Source of the DNA: Sedimentisphaera salicampi
GTDB lineage: Bacteria > Planctomycetota > Phycisphaerae > Sedimentisphaerales > Sedimentisphaeraceae
Assembly (NCBI RefSeq): GCF_002117005.1
Contig: NZ_CP021023.1
Coordinates: 496,001 to 560,000, forward strand
Direction: 5' to 3'
DNA length: 64,000 nucleotides
The notes beneath the pieces were generated by a model. That model made no database searches and was not told the DNA's origin. It saw only the letters and a program-made list of their open reading frames with translations. Below are positions 17,901 to 25,422 of this stretch, piece after piece. The stretch's first letter is position 1. Each line of letters begins with the position of its first letter. Position numbers and translations under genes: made by a program.

Positions 17901-20900
17901 AGATCAATATTTGGAAGAACGTTGAGAGTTATCACCTCATCTGAGAGGTTGTTTGTTTCGTCAAACTCATCAACCACAGCACTTGAATCGGCCTGAGTTT
18001 TCAGGAAATATTCGCCTGGAGTAACAGGGGCAGTAAACTGGAAATTACCGTTCGACGGCTCGCCTGCAAGAACGAAACTTTTCTCGAAACTGGCTGCATG
18101 CTGAGCAGAGCCCCAATCCCCGGAAACATCGGAAAGCAGAAGCGATGTTACAATCTTCCCTGATTCCGGAAGAGCTGTATCCGTGCCCATATTTGTTATT
18201 ACGCCCGGAACATTAACCTGCATTCCTGCAGGACTGCTTATTGGGCTTGTTAGATAATCAGCAAACGAGGAGACAAGATCAATCTTTTCTAGAACTTCAA
18301 GCTCACCTGCAAGCTGTTCGTTGTTGGAATAGTCAACTTCCTCAACTGCGTGATCCGGATTAACCGCCACTTTCACCTGATAAGTTCCTGCTGTATCAGG
18401 AGAAAAACTGAAGCTTACCTGCTCTGAGGAATTTCCGGCAAGGGCTATGACACCCTCTGAAGCAACTTCAAACCAGCTAGTATCCGCCTTCTTTAGATAA
18501 ACTTTTACATCAAATGCTGAGGCTTCGCCGGTTCTTCCATTCGATACAGTTATGCTGAAATCTACCGATTCACCTGAATAAACCTGTCCGAGGCCTGAAG
18601 GCACATTGGACAGCGTAAGGTCAACTACCGGAGGAATATCTACAGTAATATAATCTGGCGTCCAGTTGTTATTTTCATTTGCCGGCGCAGGAACTTCCGC
18701 TGCCTCACCGGCTGAATCAGTAAGAGCTCGGAAATAGTAGGTGCCTTCCTGTTCAGGCAGGGTAATATCAAATTGTTCATTTAATGATGCCCCTGCCTCA
18801 AGCTCACCGCTGGACACGTCAGCAACCGCTGCTGCTGAGCCCCAGCTCTGCGGATCTTCGCTCATATACAGGGTGGTAGTAAATGAACTGCCGGTCGCGC
18901 CGCTTCCGCTGTTTGTTACTGTAAATGGTATAGAAAGGCTCTGGGAAGGTTCAGCTCCGTTTATAACTGAATCACCTGTGAATTCAGCAGTGAGGTCTAT
19001 GGTATCTAAAACTGTAACCCCGCCTGTATCCCAAGTGTTGTTGTTTTCGCTGTCTTCCGGAACCGCCTCGCCTGAATCGGCCAGTATTCTAAGCTGATAT
19101 GCACCTGCCTGTTCAGGTGCGGTATATGTAAATTCTTTAGAGATATTCGCTCCCGCTGAAAGAGATGAAACCGAAACTGTATCTATATCAGTCCAGTTTA
19201 CCCCGTCTTGAGAGCTTTGAAGAGCTGCTTCAAACGCTCCTGCCGGATTCTGACCAGTATTTTCAATAGATGAGGTAATCTGCATCTGCTCGCCTGCATA
19301 GATATCAGGCAGCTCTGAAGAACCGCTTGGTACTGTCAGATCTATCCCGGAGAGTACTGTTATTTCAATATCGCCTGAATCTGTAGAAGCAGTGGAGAAA
19401 TTGTTGCTCTCGTCAGATTCGCTCACAGCCTCACCAGAATCAACCATAAAGGCATAATAACCAAGGCCTGCCTGCGTTCCTGAATTAAAGTTGAAGGTCT
19501 CAGTAGAGGCAGAGAGCTCCCCTATGCCGCTTATAACCTGAGTACTGATATGTTCTGCTGAAGAGTCTGCTATTGCATCAGGCCAATTACTGACAGGTTC
19601 AGATGAATAATAAAGAGAAAGGTCGAAATCTCCTGTAACAGCAGGCCCATCGTTCTCAATCGTAACATCAATACTTGTTGAGCTGTCAGGTTCAACCATC
19701 TGCGTTTCAGGGCTAACTGATGTAATGCTCAGTTCCGGCGAGGGAACCACTTCAACTGTAACAGTTTGAGAATAGTTATCCAGCTCGCTGAATTCCAGAA
19801 GCTCCTCGTCCCCGTCGCTGTATATTCTAAAGTAAAGCATATTTCCATTATCGGAAGCAGTAAGGGTGAAGCTGCCGTTGTATGAAGCGTCAATTTCGAG
19901 CTCAGGCACAGCGACGGAATCAACGTAGCCGGGGCTGCCTTCTGAAATATTGCCCTGAGTACCGAGGATTGAATCCCATCCGCTGTCAACATTGTTATAG
20001 TAAACTTTCACTGAATGCGGGAGGGCCGAGGCAGTTCCGTCATTTATCTCTGAATAGCTTATATCAAAGCTGTCTCCTGTACCAACGCTTAGAGATGTTC
20101 CGCTGGTAACAGCGGGTTCAAGATTTGGAAGCTGGGGCGGCTGGAAGCCGGTGTCATCAAGCCTCGCAAAATCATTGCCATCCACAATTAGCCAAATATT
20201 TTCAAAATCATATCCGGCAGTATTGTATGTATCATACTGCCTGAGCTGCTCGTTTGTCTTGCCTTCAATTCCAACGCTGGCCCCTGAACCAACACCAGTA
20301 AGCCCTTCGCCCTTGGTATTATCAAAGAGGCAGCCTGAGAATGCGCCGGAGCTTCTGTCTCCCACAACGCCGCCGCCATATAAATCAAAGCTTAGAGAAG
20401 GGCCTGCCCAATAGCATTGGGCAATCGTGCCAGAGGTATTGGAACCTATAATTCCCCCTGTGTACCTTGGGCCTGTAATCTCTGCAAATGAGTAGCAGTT
20501 AAGAATATCACTGTTGCTGTTTTCTCCAACAATACCGCCTGCCTTTGATGAAAAAGAGCTACCAGCATTCAGAACACCCGCAGAAGCACTTTCACTTATC
20601 TGGGATGAATTTTTCTGCTCACCGACAATTCCGCCCACCATAGAATCACCTTCTATATTAACAGAAGAGAAACAGCCCGTGATGGTGCCGCCAGAATTAT
20701 AGCCGCATATACCGCCGATAGAATCATCGCCGGATACGTTCACTGTATTAGGATCTGCAAACTCAGACTTAACAGCTGAGCAGTCTAAGATTGAGCCGCC
20801 GTCATTTTCGCCGCATACAGCACCAACATTATCAGTACTGTCTCCAGCCTGCACTAAAGGATCAACCAGAAGTATATTTTTCACTTCTCCGCCTGCACCT

Positions 20901-21256
20901 ATTACCCCGAAAAGGCCTTCTCCTGTTGTGCTTAAGCCGCTTATCTCGTAACCTTTCTGGTAAATGTAACCGCCTAATACAGTAAGGCCGCCAGATGAAG
21001 TTCCTCCGTCAAAGCTTCCGGTGAAAGGTGTGCCTGAATCGCCGATTGTGATATCAGGAAACCCCGACAGATCCAGATCAGAAGTAACGATGAAATGGGA
21101 TGACCAGTCTGAACTCTCTTGGGAGAGGTTGAAAAGATCTTCTGCGGTAGAAATTTCATAAGGTGCAGAAGCGCTTCCGTTTCCTCCGCTGTAAGCAATA
21201 GCTCCAGCATTGAAAACCATAACCAAAGCGAGCGACAAAACAACGATTCGATTCAT
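14975..21256 (-). CDS. Giant secreted protein: GLUG repeats, nine CARDB repeats, dockerin-like end
   Basis: A 2093-residue exported protein. It has a signal peptide (about residues 1-22); a GLUG-repeat beta-helix region (about 25-375, many GGIVGxN/GGIxGxN turns); nine tandem CARDB-like Ig-fold repeats of about 105-120 residues (about 385-1470), most starting near I/V-D-L and closing with a D-E-x-N-N-W motif; two further GLUG regions (about 1475-1710 and 1715-2010); and a dockerin-like tail (GDFNSDGVVNYQDF). The ATG at 21256 has a GGAG ribosome binding site. No catalytic domain is recognised. It is probably a cell-surface or matrix adhesin or scaffold, but this is inference. It is transcribed alone, with its own terminator. 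Confidence 0.85.
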   Translation of the reverse strand: MNRIVVLSLALVMVFNAGAIAYSGGNGSASAPYEISTAEDLFNLSQESSDWSSHFIVTSDLDLSGFPDITIGDSGTPFTGSFDGGTSSGGLTVLGGYIYQKGYEISGLSTTGEGLFGVIGAGGEVKNILLVDPLVQAGDSTDNVGAVCGENDGGSILDCSAVKSEFADPNTVNVSGDDSIGGICGYNSGGTITGCFSSVNIEGDSMVGGIVGEQKNSSQISESASAGVLNAGSSFSSKAGGIVGENSNSDILNCYSFAEITGPRYTGGIIGSNTSGTIAQCYWAGPSLSFDLYGGGVVGDRSSGAFSGCLFDNTKGEGLTGVGSGASVGIEGKTNEQLRQYDTYNTAGYDFENIWLIVDGNDFARLDDTGFQPPQLPNLEPAVTSGTSLSVGTGDSFDISYSEINDGTASALPHSVKVYYNNVDSGWDSILGTQGNISEGSPGYVDSVAVPELEIDASYNGSFTLTASDNGNMLYFRIYSDGDEELLEFSELDNYSQTVTVEVVPSPELSITSVSPETQMVEPDSSTSIDVTIENDGPAVTGDFDLSLYYSSEPVSNWPDAIADSSAEHISTQVISGIGELSASTETFNFNSGTQAGLGYYAFMVDSGEAVSESDESNNFSTASTDSGDIEITVLSGIDLTVPSGSSELPDIYAGEQMQITSSIENTGQNPAGAFEAALQSSQDGVNWTDIDTVSVSSLSAGANISKEFTYTAPEQAGAYQLRILADSGEAVPEDSENNNTWDTGGVTVLDTIDLTAEFTGDSVINGAEPSQSLSIPFTVTNSGSGATGSSFTTTLYMSEDPQSWGSAAAVADVSSGELEAGASLNEQFDITLPEQEGTYYFRALTDSAGEAAEVPAPANENNNWTPDYITVDIPPVVDLTLSNVPSGLGQVYSGESVDFSITVSNGRTGEASAFDVKVYLKKADTSWFEVASEGVIALAGNSSEQVSFSFSPDTAGTYQVKVAVNPDHAVEEVDYSNNEQLAGELEVLEKIDLVSSFADYLTSPISSPAGMQVNVPGVITNMGTDTALPESGKIVTSLLLSDVSGDWGSAQHAASFEKSFVLAGEPSNGNFQFTAPVTPGEYFLKTQADSSAVVDEFDETNNLSDEVITLNVLPNIDLAVTDYPQSGTSAFLNGDVNVSSVITNLGVNTAGEFDVEIYKSSSPIDDWESLSPSDSITVSSLAAPESANADFSFPVTETEAQTVYLRIKADSGSAIEETGEVNNWSEVFELEIKPDVDLSADSSVESAEVPSGGAVEFDITASNSGSSDSKAFEAAVYISDQDSGWDTLEASDIVYSDQIIGVTAGGSETMQVSFSSPASAGTYYLKAKVDNAEAIDETDETNNWSETVTLTVPKEIDLTAAIDEGMITAYEGNEQTLGFSADCEGNAPAENFKVSLYYSETEGDWQNAELLDEEVLSSLAQGSSYNGEFTFDLPPVNSAYYLKAMVDSADTVVETDEANNWSASEQIEVLFTYSGGYGTEYAPYLIETPQDFADLTESVLQLNAYYVLLNDIDMTGFTVGSVGSASMPFAGEMNGNFKVISNLNVVEDGKTAPFAAVTGSVKNMGIDNSSVTSNTDSAAGFAVQLSDAVIEDVFAIADVEGTKAYGFAESVSGAALRRCVSLGTLLYSEESAGFVGTVTDGAAASLIENCYTSSLADSGSTGTFYGFYTTLAGSSEVNSCFWNSELGGQASPGAAGLSDSEMKKEANFKAAGWDYIDETANGEEDYWYTAESGYPEFTWTIFSGGAGTDANPFVISSAEDMEKLAAENGFWKYSFALGTDIDISEAALTPIGNESVPFTGDFSGDGYAISGFTCNALENGLCGLFGVNEGSLDWITLEDVNINITAEEANAGALAAVNKGLISQCEAMGNITIAGEYNNAGAIAAVNEAAGTIAGCFADCLMTAEGDLDAVSQVAGFNSGHIESCYAEGTINADAVAVFAGFLSGINEGTLSNSYTAQSVTDVSGDNILGALAGANINDSPEALSGCIFNSDNSAYGVGAGDSAGSAGYPHSQMTGSGIYQSAGWDSSLWFFTSDAYPELLWQVDQYSDFLLLADNWLAEGEGIPGDFNSDGVVNYQDFAYLASEVPAGNVD

Positions 21257-21305
21257 AATTTCACTCCGTTTTTGAGACAATTTTTATCAAAACTAATACT
21301 CAGGT

Positions 21306-21333
21306 ATTTTATCATTCTGCGGCTTAATAACAA
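21306..21333 (-). promoter_or_regulatory. Possible promoter of the giant repeat protein gene
   Basis: On the minus strand TTGTTA (21328-21333), a 16-bp spacer and TAAAAT (21306-21311), about 50 bp before the start codon. Confidence 0.4.
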
Positions 21334-21432
21334 GAATTAATACCGCTAAATCGCCAAAAAAGTATGCAAGCCGGCAGTTAATGCTCCGCAAAAAGGTATG
21401 AAACAGGGAATTTTTAAGGATGAAAACTAAAA

Positions 21433-22424
21433 TTATTCAGACTGCTTTGATTGCAATTGTCCCGCTTCCTCGACAGACGCCTTAAATTCAGGGTATAATA
21501 GAGGGCTTGGATTTTGATCGCTGTCTTCGTTTTTCCCCATAAATTTGCCGCTGAATACAGATCCCAAGCACCACATCTTGCTGTCTTCGGTAAACTTTTT
21601 AGCTCCCATATCACAGAATGTCCGCCCTGATGTTGCGAACACATCATATTTTTTGCAGGCATCATAAAAGGTCTTGTACCAGTCTTCAGGATACCATGGA
21701 CGGCTTTCTCACGAATAAACCTAAAATCCTCCCATAAATGTTTTCTTTCGCGAGCATGTATATGAATATCGAGGCCGTCTATGTTAGTGTTTCTCTTTGC
21801 AACTTTAATAACTTCGGGAATTGTCGGGTGCTTGCTGAATGACACTTTGTTAAGTGAACCGGCAAATACCAGAAAATTTCAGCCGTATTTCTTTTTCCAG
21901 CCGGCGATTCTGTCAGCCAGCTCGTTGATAAATTGGGCGTAGTCTTTGGAATCTCTTCCAGATGCAAACATTGGCTCATTGCCCATCACGAGTATGCTGA
22001 TTTTTTCGCCAATATTGTAAGATTTGAGAAATTCCTCAGCAGCAGTAAACACATATTCCATCTGCTGAGAATGAAGCGGCGGAACATCGCCCTTGCAGAT
22101 ATCGAAACGTATCTTAAAGCTTGAAATCAGCTTCAGCCTTCCTTTTGATTTGTCTTTCACAGCAGCAAATTGCTCTGAAGGCTTGTGATTTCGAATAGCA
22201 TCCAAATCCACCCCGCTTATCTTTCTGTCTTCATCAAGGATGAGAAAGTAATCCATAAAGTCTATAAAAGCACGGACATAAGTAATCTCGTTTTGCTCCA
22301 TCTGTTCAATAAATTCGACAGGGCGTCCTAAAAATTGATTAAAATTTGCTCCAAGCTCCTGTGATTTCGCTACAGGGGCGAGAAATAATATTGCCGCTGA
22401 AAATAATATTATAACTTTCTGCAT
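21433..22424 (-). pseudogene. Decayed secreted TIM-barrel-like (possibly glycosidase) gene
   Basis: The ATG at 22424 starts a signal peptide and an open frame of about 181 codons that ends at an in-frame TGA (21879-21881). The same frame continues with good coding character (NFLVFAGSLNK, DGLDIHIHARERKHLWEDF) to about 21700. There the sense shifts by one base, a probable 1-nt deletion, and resumes as YPEDWYKTFYDACKKYD down to the TAA at 21433. The joined product would be about 330 residues. The GNEP motif before the stop resembles the Asn-Glu-Pro of clan GH-A glycosidases, but the family is not certain. The IS256 element sits 38 bp upstream of the start, probably separating it from its promoter. 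Confidence 0.8.
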
Positions 22425-22461
22425 TTTCACTCTTCGGTCTGTTATTTTATCTATTAGCTCT

Positions 22462-22469
22462 TCTAATTT
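22462..22469. repeat. Target-site duplication, left copy
   Basis: TCTAATTT directly before the left end of the IS256-family element; the identical octamer follows its right end at 23872-23879. Confidence 0.85.
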
Positions 22470-22497
22470 GAGACCGTCCCAATTAGTGTGTCTAAAG
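22470..22497 (+). repeat. IS256-family left terminal inverted repeat
   Basis: Starts GAGACCGTCCCAATTA and pairs with the right end over 28 positions with 7 mismatches. The core GTGTGTCT is identical at both ends. Confidence 0.85.
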
Positions 22498-22498
22498 A

Positions 22499-22531
22499 AA
22501 AAGGGATTCCTTTTCTAAGCTATATGCTTAG
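22499..22531 (+). repeat. Two tandem hairpins in the IS leader
   Basis: AAAAGG-N4-CCTTTT (22499-22514) and CTAAGC-N5-GCTTAG (22515-22531), both perfect, sit between the left terminal repeat and the transposase ribosome binding site. They may damp transposase expression from read-through transcripts, as known for other insertion sequences. Confidence 0.6.
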
Positions 22532-22571
22532 TATGTTAAAAAAAAGTCAAATTAAACAAAAAGGAACCCCT

Positions 22572-23810
22572 ATGAAAAGGAATTATAACACAATTTTGGA
22601 AAAAGCGGTTGAAGATTTTCTTGCCCACAGCGGGAAAAGTTTGGAAGATGCAATTCGGATTACATTCGAGACTATTCTCAAAGCCGAGCAGGATGAATTT
22701 TTGGGTTACGTCAACGGCTGCCGGAAAGACAAATCCACGAGCAACAAGCGTAATGGTTACCGTCAGGCTTTAGTCCAGGGATTGCAATCCACTTTCAGGA
22801 TAAACATTCCCCGAGATCGTCTTGGTAATTTTCAGCCATTTTTTCTTGATCTGTTAAATTCTCAGAGAGGCAAATATGATAATTTAGCCTTTAGGTTATA
22901 CAGCAAAGGCCTTACGACTCGAAAGATCGAAGAGATTTTCCAGGAGCTTTTCGAGCAAAATTACTCCAAGAGCAGCATATCTCGCATAACCTCGAATTTC
23001 ACAGAATACCGCAAGCTCTGGCAGAACAGGCCGCTGGATGAAGACTGGTACATCATTTACATTGATGCGGTAAAGGTAAAGCTTCGCAGGGACAAGGTTT
23101 CCAATGAATCGATGTACGTTGCTTTAGGGCTAAAGGAAGACCTAAGTCGAGATGTATTAGGTGTTTACAATATACCAGAAGAGAGCAGCGAAGGCTGGCA
23201 TTCAGTTCTTAAAGACCTCAAAGAGCGTGGAGTAAAGAAGGTTCTTTGCTTTGCTGCAGATGGTCTAAAGGGTTTGTCGGAAACTGTGAGCAGGGTTTAT
23301 CCTTCAAGCGATTTTCAACGTTGTCTTATTCATAAGCTTCGCAATGTACTCAGCAAGGTTCGCCAAAATGACAAGAAGGAAGTTGCCTCAGATTTCAAAG
23401 CGGTCTTCAAGCTTGAAGATGGCAGCTACCGTTTAGAAGATGGTAAATGCGAGCTGGATAAATTTGTGAAGAAATGGGCAAAGAAGTACAGCAGTTTTGA
23501 GAATATTTTCCCTGAGCAGGAGAGGGATGATTATTTCACATATTTGAAATATCCGACTAAACTGCATCGTATGATGTACACCACCAATTGGATAGAGGCT
23601 CTTAACAGGATAATCAGGAGAACCGTTAAAATACGCTGCAGCTTTCCTACAGAAGAAAGTGCGTTGAATCTGATCTGCGCCCGTTTAATGGAGCACAGTG
23701 AGACGAAATTGATGAGGTATAAAGTTACGAGTCTGTTTGCATGCAAGGATGAACTTGATACAATGGCAAAAGAAAGGCGGAAAATTTCACCTCAGGGTAC
23801 CCTGAGGTGA
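22572..23810 (+). CDS. IS256-family (Mutator-type) transposase
   Basis: A 412-residue DDE transposase that cuts and joins the element ends. The catalytic Asp, Asp and Glu are visible in IDAVKVKLR, FAADGLKGL and TNWIEALNR. The latter, and the helical insertion before it, are typical of the IS256/Mutator group. The N-terminal part carries the DNA-binding region. The ATG at 22572 has an AAGGA ribosome binding site; an in-frame start 84 bp earlier lies in the terminal-repeat region and is rejected. The stop codon lies inside a perfect 30-bp palindrome. The gene appears intact and potentially active. Confidence 0.92.
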   Translation: MKRNYNTILEKAVEDFLAHSGKSLEDAIRITFETILKAEQDEFLGYVNGCRKDKSTSNKRNGYRQALVQGLQSTFRINIPRDRLGNFQPFFLDLLNSQRGKYDNLAFRLYSKGLTTRKIEEIFQELFEQNYSKSSISRITSNFTEYRKLWQNRPLDEDWYIIYIDAVKVKLRRDKVSNESMYVALGLKEDLSRDVLGVYNIPEESSEGWHSVLKDLKERGVKKVLCFAADGLKGLSETVSRVYPSSDFQRCLIHKLRNVLSKVRQNDKKEVASDFKAVFKLEDGSYRLEDGKCELDKFVKKWAKKYSSFENIFPEQERDDYFTYLKYPTKLHRMMYTTNWIEALNRIIRRTVKIRCSFPTEESALNLICARLMEHSETKLMRYKVTSLFACKDELDTMAKERRKISPQGTLR

Positions 23811-23813
23811 AAT
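23784..23813. repeat. Perfect 30-bp palindrome over the transposase stop codon
   Basis: The sequence from 23784 to 23813 is its own reverse complement, centred on GGTACC. As RNA it forms a stem with only a four-base loop. It contains the last codons and TGA of the transposase and lacks a T-run. Confidence 0.9.
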
Positions 23814-23843
23814 AAGGAGCTAAGCATAAATGCTGAAAAGATC

Positions 23844-23871
23844 CTTCAGACACACAATTTGGGACACTGCC
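23844..23871 (-). repeat. IS256-family right terminal inverted repeat
   Basis: Read on the minus strand it starts GGCAGTGTCCCAAATT and matches the left end at 21 of 28 positions. Confidence 0.85.
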
Positions 23872-23879
23872 TCTAATTT
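23872..23879. repeat. Target-site duplication, right copy
   Basis: TCTAATTT, identical to 22462-22469. Confidence 0.85.
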
Positions 23880-23924
23880 TATCTCACTGGCCATTATTAA
23901 TATCTATGAGACCAAATTTTTTAC

Positions 23925-23952
23925 AAAAAAAAGGCGAAGCTTAAGCTCCGCC
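23925..23952 (-). terminator. Terminator of the hexuronate catabolic operon
   Basis: On the minus strand GGCGGAGC-N4-GCTTCGCC is followed by eight T, 33 bp past the uxaC stop. Confidence 0.85.
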
Positions 23953-23985
23953 CAAGAAGGTAATAATGAAAAAGGTTGTATTTGT

Positions 23986-25395
23986 TCAGGTTAGGTTTAT
24001 CTGAAAGTAATTTTCTGCATTTTTAAAGCAGATATCCTGCACCATCCTTCCAAGAGAGTCGATATCTTCGGGGACAATACCGTTTTCTATATCGCTGCCG
24101 AGGATATTACAAAGAATCCTCCGGAAATACTCGTGCCGCGGATAGGAAAGAAAGCTTCGTGAATCTGTGAGCATTCCTATGAACCTGCTCAATAAGCCAA
24201 GGCTGGATAGTGCTTCAATCTGCCTTTCCATGCCGAATTTATTGTCCAAAAACCACCAAGCCGTACCGAACTGCATCTTGCCCGGGATGCTGCCGTCCTG
24301 AAAATTGCCTATCATTGATCCGATAAGCTCGTTGTCTCTTGGGTTCAGGTTGTAGATTATGGTTTTTGCCAAGCTGTCTTTGCTGTTTAATCTATCCAGG
24401 AATTTTGACAGCGGCTTAGCAATTTCTGCATCAAGAATTGAATCAAACCCCGTATCAGGGCCTAGGGCATTGAACATCTTCGAATTATTGTTCCGGAGCG
24501 CACCGAGATGAAGCTGCTGTGCCCAGCCTCTGGAATGATTCATCACTGCAAGTTCAAAAAGCATTGCGGATTTGAATTTGCTCACTTCGTCGAAAGAAAG
24601 CTCTTTCTTCGAGAGAATCTTTTGGAATATTGAATTGATTTCCGTTTCGCTGTAATCCTCTGCGCAAACCGTTTCCAAACCGTGGTCTGATATCCGGCAG
24701 CCGTTTTCATGGAAAAAGCTGTGGCGATTATTTAGAGCTTCGAGATATGCATCGAAATCTGTTATCTCGGTATCCGTTGTTTCGCTGAGCTTATCTATCC
24801 ACTGAATCAGCTTGCCGGTATCCTCTGCTCCCATCGCCTTATCCGGCCGCCATGTTGGGAGAACTTTTATCTCAAACCCGTCCTCAGCAATTTTCTTGTG
24901 ATGCTCCAAGCTGTCTGTTGGATCATCTGTAGTGCAGACAGCTTTAACATTCATCATCCGCATTAGATTGCGGGTGCTGTACTCACTGCTTCTCAGCATC
25001 TCGCTGGTTTTATCGTAAATCCTGTCTGCTGAGGCCGGAGAGAGAAGCTCATCAATCCCGAAATATCGCTTAAGCTCAAGATGGGTCCAATGGTGCAGCG
25101 GATTTTTGAGGGCGTATGGAATCGTTTCCGCCCATTTCTGGAATTTCTCGCGGTCTGAGGCGTTTCCAGTGGCAAATTTTTCATCTACTCCGTTAGTCCG
25201 CATTGCCCGCCATTTGTAATGATCGCCGGCGAGCCATGCCTGAGAAATATTTTCAAACTGAGCATCATCTGCAACCAGCTTCGGCGGCAGATGGCAGTGA
25301 TAATCAAATAAAGGCAAATCCTTAGCGAATTCGTGATAAAGCCTTTGGGCGGTTTTAGTTTGCAGGAGGAAATTATCTGTTATAAAGTTGTCCAT
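23986..25395 (-). CDS. uxaC: Glucuronate isomerase
   Basis: UxaC isomerises D-glucuronate to D-fructuronate (and galacturonate to tagaturonate), the entry step of hexuronate breakdown. The 469-residue length is normal. The metal-binding start FDYHCHLPP, the segment TTDDPTDSLEHH, PTWRPDKAM and the ARHEYFRR-like SYPRHEYFRRILC near the C-terminus are family features. It is the last gene of the minus-strand operon that begins with the SDR oxidoreductase. It starts 27 bp after gnd and is followed by a strong terminator. Confidence 0.95.
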   Translation of the reverse strand: MDNFITDNFLLQTKTAQRLYHEFAKDLPLFDYHCHLPPKLVADDAQFENISQAWLAGDHYKWRAMRTNGVDEKFATGNASDREKFQKWAETIPYALKNPLHHWTHLELKRYFGIDELLSPASADRIYDKTSEMLRSSEYSTRNLMRMMNVKAVCTTDDPTDSLEHHKKIAEDGFEIKVLPTWRPDKAMGAEDTGKLIQWIDKLSETTDTEITDFDAYLEALNNRHSFFHENGCRISDHGLETVCAEDYSETEINSIFQKILSKKELSFDEVSKFKSAMLFELAVMNHSRGWAQQLHLGALRNNNSKMFNALGPDTGFDSILDAEIAKPLSKFLDRLNSKDSLAKTIIYNLNPRDNELIGSMIGNFQDGSIPGKMQFGTAWWFLDNKFGMERQIEALSSLGLLSRFIGMLTDSRSFLSYPRHEYFRRILCNILGSDIENGIVPEDIDSLGRMVQDICFKNAENYFQINLT

Positions 25396-25422
25396 ACCGC
25401 TTTTCCTTTCTGGGAGAATTTC

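Larger units (their letters stand above)
22470..23871 (+). mobile_element. IS256-family insertion sequence, complete
   Basis: A 1402-bp element with 28-bp imperfect terminal inverted repeats (21 of 28 identical; 22470-22497 and 23844-23871), one intact transposase gene, and an exact 8-bp target duplication. The duplication length and DDE transposase fit the IS256 family. Two short hairpins (22499-22514 and 22515-22531) lie between the left end and the transposase start, and a perfect palindrome closes the gene. Intact ends, duplication and reading frame suggest a recent insertion. Confidence 0.92.

Noticed and set aside
21879-21881. In-frame TGA read as selenocysteine or recoded codon
   Set aside because: No Sec insertion hairpin is evident, and a separate one-base shift downstream also breaks the gene, so decay is simpler. 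Many other genes in the window use TGA as a normal stop.
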